Positions 59,813 through 64,000 of a stretch of 64,000 nucleotides of DNA are shown here, one piece after another. The notes under the pieces were generated by a model, which saw only the letters and a list, made by a program, of their open reading frames with translations, did no database searches and had not been told where the DNA came from. This DNA is from Loripinus fragilis. Lineage: Eukaryota; Mollusca; Bivalvia; Lucinida; Lucinidae. The DNA is taken from NCBI GenBank assembly GCA_964019695.1, contig OZ026519.1, forward strand, positions 31,401,213 to 31,465,212. The letters are read 5' to 3'. Within the stretch, counting starts at the first letter, position 1. Every line of letters begins with the position of its first letter. The translations under genes were made by a program, and so were the position numbers.

Positions 59813-61123
59813 ACTCAATCAGACACTCTATCAAACAGCGGATGCAGATGTCTCTCTATCAGACAGCGGATGCAGGAGACACTCTATCAGACTGAGGATG
59901 CAGGAGTGTCTCTATCAGACATCTGATGCAGAAGTCTCTCTTTCAGACAGCGGATGAAGGAGTCTTTCTATCAGACAGCGGATACAGGAGACAACAATCA
60001 GACAGGGGATGCAGACGTCTCTCTATCAGACAGCGGATGCATGAGACACTCTATCAGACAGCGGATGTAGAAGTATCTCTATTGGACTGCAGATGCAGGA
60101 GACACTCTATCAGACAGCGGAAGCAGGAGACACTCTATCAGGCAGCGGAGGCAGGAGACACTCTATCAGACAATGGATGCAGGAGACACTCTATTAGCCT
60201 GCGGATGCAGGAGTCTCTCTATCAGACAGCGGATGCAGGGGACATTCTCTCAGACAGCGGATGCAGGAGACACTCTATCAGACAGCGGATGCAGGAGACA
60301 CTCTATCAGGCAGGGGATGCAGAAGTCTATCAGACAGCAGAGGCAGGAATCTCTCTATCAGACAGGGGATGCAGGAGTCTCTCAATCAGACAGCGGATGC
60401 GGAAGTATCTCTGTCAGACAGCAGAGGCAGTAGTCTCTTTATCAGACAGCGGATGCAGAGGTCTCTCTATCAGACAGCTTATGCAGAAGTCTCCCTATCA
60501 GACAGCGGATGTAGGAGACACTCTATCAGACAGCGGATGCAGAAGTCTTTTTACCAGACAGTGGATGCAGGAGACACTCTATCAGACAGCGGATGCAAGA
60601 GACACTCTATCAGACAGCGGATGCAGAAGTCTCTCTATCAGACAGCGGATGCAGAAGTTTCTCTATCAGACAGCGGATGAAGTAGTCTATCTATCAGACA
60701 GCGGATGCAGGAGACACTCTATCAGACAGCGGATGCAGAAGTCTCTTTATCAGACAGCGGATGCAGTAGACTCTCTATCAGACAGCGGACGCAGGACACA
60801 CTCTATCAGACAGCGGATGCAGAAGTATCTCTATCAGACAGCGGATGCAGGAGACACTCTTTCAGACAACGGATGCAGAAGTCTCTCTATCAGACAGCGG
60901 AGGCAGGAGACATTCTATCAGACAGCAGATGCAGAAGTCTCTCTATCAGACAGCCGATGCAGGAGACACTCTATCAGACAGCGGATGCAGGAGACACTCT
61001 ATCAGACAGCGGATGCAGGAGTCTCTCAATTAGACAGCGGATGCAGGAGACACCCTATCAGACAGCGGATGCAAAAGTCTCTCAATCAGACAGCGGATGC
61101 AGGAGTTACTCTATCAGATGCAG
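59813..61123 (+). repeat. Forward array, domain 35
   Basis: CAAACAGCGGATGCAGATG, ACTGAGGATGC, CATCTGATGC, GGATACAGGAGACAACAATC, a monomer TATTGGACTGC, TTAGCCTGCGG, a short GAAGTCTATC monomer with CAGAGGCAGGAATC, TTTTTACCAG. Class A junction. Confidence 0.92.
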
Positions 61124-61454
61124 CTGCTGTCTGATAGAGTGTCTTCTGCATCCGCTGTCTGATAGAGAGACTTCTGCATCCGCTGTTTGATAGAGAGACT
61201 TTTACATCCGCAGTCTGATAGAGTATCTCCTGCATCCGCTGATTGAAAGAGAGACTACTGCATCCGCTGTCTGATAGACTTCTGCATCCCCTGTCTGATA
61301 GAGAGATTCCTGCCTCCACTGTCTGATAGAGATACTTCTCTATTTGCTGTCTGATAGAGAGACTCCTGCATCCGTTGTCTGATTGAGTGTCTCCTGCATC
61401 CGCTGTCTTATAGAGTCTCCTGCATCCCTGTTTGATAGAGTGTCTCCTGCATCC
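61124..61454 (-). repeat. Inverted block 35 (family f6)
   Basis: TTTTACATCCGCAG, GATTGAAAGAGAGACTACTG, GATAGACTTCTGCATCCCC, CTTCTCTATTTGCTG, GTTGTCTGATTGAGTG, and a one-base-shorter CATCCCTGTTTGATAG. Hinge loop ends ACTCAATCA. Confidence 0.92.
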
Positions 61455-62723
61455 ACTCAATCAGACACTCTATCAGACAGCGGATGCAGAAGTCTCTCTA
61501 TCAGACAGCGGATGCAGGAGACACTCTATCAGACAGCGGATGCAGGAGTCTCTCTATCAGACAGCGGATGCAGAAGTATCTCTATCAGACAGCAGAGGCA
61601 TGACTCTTTATCAGACAGCGGATGCAGAGGTCTCTCTATCAGACAGCTTATGCAGACGTCTCCCTATCAGACAGCGGATGTAGGAGACACTCTATCAGAC
61701 AGCGGATGCAGAAGTCTTTCTACCAGACAGTGGATGCAGGAGACACTCTATAAGACAGCGGATGCAGGAGACACTATATCAGACAGCGGATGCAGAAGTC
61801 TCTCTATCAGACAGCAGATGCAGGAGTCTATCTATCAGACAGCGGATGCAGGAGACACTCTATCAGACAGCGGATGCAGAAGTCTCTCTATCATACAGCG
61901 GATGCAGGAGACACTCTATCAGACAACGAATGCAAAAGTCTCTCTATCAGACAGCGGATGCAGGAGACACTCTATCAGACAGCGGATGCAGATGTATCTC
62001 TATCAGACAGCGGATGCAGGAGACACTCTATCAGACAGCTGATGCAGAAGTCTCTCTATCAGACAGCGGAGGCAGAAGACATTCTATCAGACAGAAGATG
62101 CAGAAGTCTCTCTATCAGACAGCCGATGCAGTAGACACTCTATCAGACAGCGGATGCAGAAGACACTCTATCAGACAGCGGAGGCAGGAGACACTCTATC
62201 AGACAGCTGATGCAGGAGACACTCTATAAGCCTGCGGATGCAGGAGTCTCTCTATCAGACAGCGGATGCAGGGGACATTCTATCAGACAGCGGATGCAGG
62301 AGACACTCTATCAGAATAGATGCAGAAGTCTTTTTATCAGACAGCCGATGCAGGAGACACTCTATCAGACAGCGGATGCAGAAGACACTCTATCAGATAG
62401 CGGATGCAGGAGTCACTCAATCAGACAGCGGATGCAGGAGACACTCTATCAGACAGCGGATGCAGAAATCTCTCTATCAGACAGCGGATGCAGGAGTCTC
62501 TCTATTAGACAGCGGATACAAGAGACGCTCTTTCAGACAGCGGATGCAAAAGTCTCTCTATCAGAAAGCGGACACAGGAGACACTATATCAGACAGCGGA
62601 TGCAGGATTTTCTCTATAAGACAGCGGATGCAGGAGACACTCTATCAGACAGCAGATGCAGAAGTCTCTCTATCAGACAGCGGATGCAGGAGTCTCTCTA
62701 TCAGACTGCTTATGCAGAAGCGC
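61455..62723 (+). repeat. Forward array, domain 36
   Basis: Starts like other f6 domains (short CATGACTC monomer, TTATGCAGACG, GATGTAGG), then diverges: CAGAAGATGC, TAAGCCTGCGG, a broken monomer CAGAATAGATGC (62313), GGACACAGG, ending ACTGCTTATGCAGAAGCGC. Confidence 0.92.
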
Positions 62724-62957
62724 AGGCGTATCCGCTGGCTGATAGAGTAATTCCTGCATCTGCTGTCAGATAGAGTGTATCCTGCATCCGCTATCTGATA
62801 GAGAGACTTCTGTATCAGCTGTCTGATAGAGTGACTCCTGCATCCGCTGTCTGATAAGGAGACTCATGTATCGGCTGGCTGATAGAATGTCTCCTGCATC
62901 CGCTGTCTAATAGACAGACTTCTGCATAAGCAGTCTGATAGAGAGACTCCTGCATCC
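62682..62957. repeat. Perfect 39-bp inverted repeat
   Basis: 62682-62720 and 62919-62957 are exact reverse complements, sharing the rare ACTGCTTATGCAGAAG monomer. Spacer 198 bp. Because this monomer is rare, the right arm is probably an inverted copy of the left arm. Confidence 0.85.
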
Positions 62958-62998
62958 GCTGTCTGATAGAGAGACTTCTGCATCCGCTGTCTGATAAA
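62724..62998 (-). repeat. Inverted block 36 (atypical)
   Basis: About ten inverted monomers without the cassette order. GCTGGCTGATAG occurs twice, CAGATAGAGTGTATCC, GGAGACTCATGTATCGG, GCATAAGCAGTCTG. Neither junction is class A, B or the standard hinge; the right end reads CTGATAAAGGATGCAGG. Confidence 0.9.
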
Positions 62999-64000
62999 GG
63001 ATGCAGGAGCCACTTTATCAGACAGCGGATGCAGAAGTCTCTCTATCAGAGAGCGGATGCAGGAGACACTCTATCAGACAGTGGATGCAGAAGTCTCTCT
63101 ATCAGACAGCGGATGCAGGAGACACTTTATCAGACAGTGGATGCAGGAGACACTCTATCAGCCAGCGGATGCAAGAGTCTCTTTATCAGACAGCGGATGC
63201 AGGAGACACTCTATCAGGCAGCGGATGCAGAAGTCTCTATCTCAGACAGTGGATGCAGGAGACACTCTATCAGACAGCGGATGCAGGATTCTCTCTATTA
63301 GACAGCGGATGCAGAAGTCTATCTTTCAGACAGCAGATGCAGGAGACACTCAATCAGACATCGGATGCAGGAGACACTTTTATCAGACAGCGGATGCAGG
63401 AGTCACTCTATCAGACAGCGGATGCAGGAGACACTCTATCAGACAGGGGATGCAGAAGTCTCCCTATCAGACAGCTGATGCAGGAGACACTCTATCCGAC
63501 AGCGGATGAGGAGTTTCTCAATCAGACAGCGGATGCAGGAGACACTCTATCAGACAGCGGATGCAGAAGTCTTTCTATCAGACAGCAGATGCAGAAGACG
63601 CTCTATTAGACAGCGGATGCAAAAGTCTCTCTATAAGACAGCGGATGCAGACACATTCTATAAGACAGTGGCTGCAGAAGTCTCTCTATCAGACAGCGGA
63701 TGCAGGAGACACTCTATCAGACAGCGGATGCAGGAGTCTCTCTGTCAGACAGCGGACGCAGAAGTCTCTCTATCAGACAGCAGATGCATGAGACGCTCTA
63801 TCAGCCAGCGGATGCAGGAATCTCTCTATTAGACAACGGATTCAGGAGACATTCTATAAGACAGCGGATGCAGAAGTCTCTCTATAAGACAACGGATGCA
63901 GGAGACACTCTATCAGACAGGGGATGCAGGGGTCTCTCTATCAGACAGCGGGCGCAAAAGTCTCTCTATTAGACAACGGATTCAGGAGACATTCTATAAG
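62999..64000 (+). repeat. Forward array, domain 37 (to window end)
   Basis: Irregular forward monomers with many private changes: CAGCCAGCGG (63162, 63806), CTCTTTTATC, a one-base-short GCGGATGAGG, CTATAAGACAGCGG, GTGGCTGCAG, GCGGGCGCAAAAG. It runs off the window in mid-array. Confidence 0.93.

Larger units (their letters stand above)
58290..61454. repeat. Tandem duplication of about 1.6 kb
   Basis: The landmark GACAACAATCAG stands at 58401 and 59990 (offset 1589), junctions at 59507 and 61124 (1617) and hinges at 59812 and 61454 (1642), so about 58290-59812 is repeated as 59880-61454 with small insertions. Confidence 0.83.
1..64000. repeat. 28-bp satellite array with orientation switches (whole window)
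   Basis: Every stretch read is built from a 28-bp monomer: core TATCAGACAGCGGATGCA plus a ten-base tail, chiefly GGAGACACTC (A), GAAGTCTCTC (B) or GGAGTCTCTC (C). Frequent variants are a GGAGGCA core with a GGAGACATTC tail, GAAGTATCTC tails, TTATGCA cores and short monomers of 22-26 bp. A and B monomers often alternate, giving a 56-bp dimer. GC is about 50-54% and each monomer has one CpG (AGCGG). Neither edge of the array lies in the window. Thirty-six reverse-complemented blocks interrupt the forward array. A eukaryotic origin is inferred from size and lack of genes; the lineage is not recognised. Confidence 0.97.

Noticed and set aside
7020..61454. Apparently conserved protein C-termini (CLIECLLHPLSDRETSASAV, DTLSDAAAV)
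   Set aside because: They arise where a forward frame runs across the class A or B junction into the inverted cassette and meets the first TGA. The conservation is that of the DNA junction.
825..61460. Minus-strand open frames as a second gene set
   Set aside because: They coincide with the inverted blocks. The reverse complement of the consensus has stops each 84 bp, so minus-strand frames are open only where monomers are inverted.
7292..61683. Apparently conserved N-termini (MSPASTLSDTLSDSGC)
   Set aside because: They are the hinge sequence read across the inverted-to-forward switch. Their presence on the minus strand at 3006 and 43521 reflects the flipped hinge loops.
1..64000. CRISPR array (short direct repeats)
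   Set aside because: There are no spacers: monomers are contiguous variants of one 28-bp unit, and nothing like cas genes is present.
1..64000. Prokaryotic repeats or a bacterial surface-protein gene
   Set aside because: No ribosome-binding site, single continuous frame, flanking genes or non-repetitive domain is visible, and orientation flips every 1-2.5 kb would destroy any coding frame.
1..64000. tRNA, rRNA, telomeric repeats or a known centromeric motif such as a CENP-B box
   Set aside because: No cloverleaf, rRNA-like segment or TTAGGG-type run was seen. The monomer does not contain the CENP-B box pattern.

Overview
The whole 64-kb window is one satellite DNA array. No protein gene, RNA gene, promoter, transposon or unique sequence could be recognised, and neither edge of the array is inside the window. 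The monomer is 28 bp: an 18-base core TATCAGACAGCGGATGCA followed by a ten-base tail, most often GGAGACACTC (type A), GAAGTCTCTC (type B) or GGAGTCTCTC (type C). Dividing 64,000 by 28 gives about 2,290 monomers. A gene-free satellite of this size points to a eukaryotic chromosome (heterochromatin, subtelomere, pericentromere or a sex/accessory chromosome). The sequence does not identify the lineage.

The array is not simply head-to-tail. About 82% of it is in one orientation (called forward). It is interrupted by 36 blocks, mostly 200-340 bp, in which the monomers are reverse-complemented. Most of these blocks are copies of one ordered cassette of diagnostic monomers, so they descend from one ancestral inverted segment and were spread by amplification. 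I sort them into families: f1 (4,6,8,9,11), f2 (3,5,7,10,24,26,29,33), f3 (12,15 and the tail of 16), f4 (13,17,22,30,31), f5 (14,18,19,32), f6 (20,23,25,27,34,35 and the truncated 21). Blocks 1, 2, 28 and 36 are atypical. The forward-to-inverted junction is of class A (14-bp perfect arms, 11-bp loop) or class B (near-perfect palindrome with a 3-base spacer). The inverted-to-forward junction (hinge) has 16-bp arms and a 19-bp asymmetric loop.

Layout: 1-7.0 kb is irregular, with two atypical inverted blocks and the longest uninterrupted forward run (2,992-7,019). From 7.0 to 21.6 kb there are three tandem copies of a super-repeat of about 4.8-4.9 kb, the middle copy rearranged. From 21.6 to 34.6 kb there are related copies at offsets near 4.2 and 5.0 kb, a 1,260-bp tandem duplication and a roughly 590-bp local inversion. 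From 34.6 to 48.5 kb family f6/f2 domains include a 3,730-bp-offset duplication. From 48.5 to 57 kb there is a period of about 2.5-2.6 kb in three copies. From 57 to 61.5 kb there is a 1.6-kb duplication. From 61.5 to 64 kb the array is irregular again.

The many long open frames are a by-product of the repeat. Because 28 = 1 modulo 3, every frame passes through all three phases each 84 bp, and the forward consensus has no stop in any phase. The reverse strand has TGA TAG once per 84 bp, so open frames on the minus strand simply mark the inverted blocks. Block boundaries are good to within a few bases and were set by eye.
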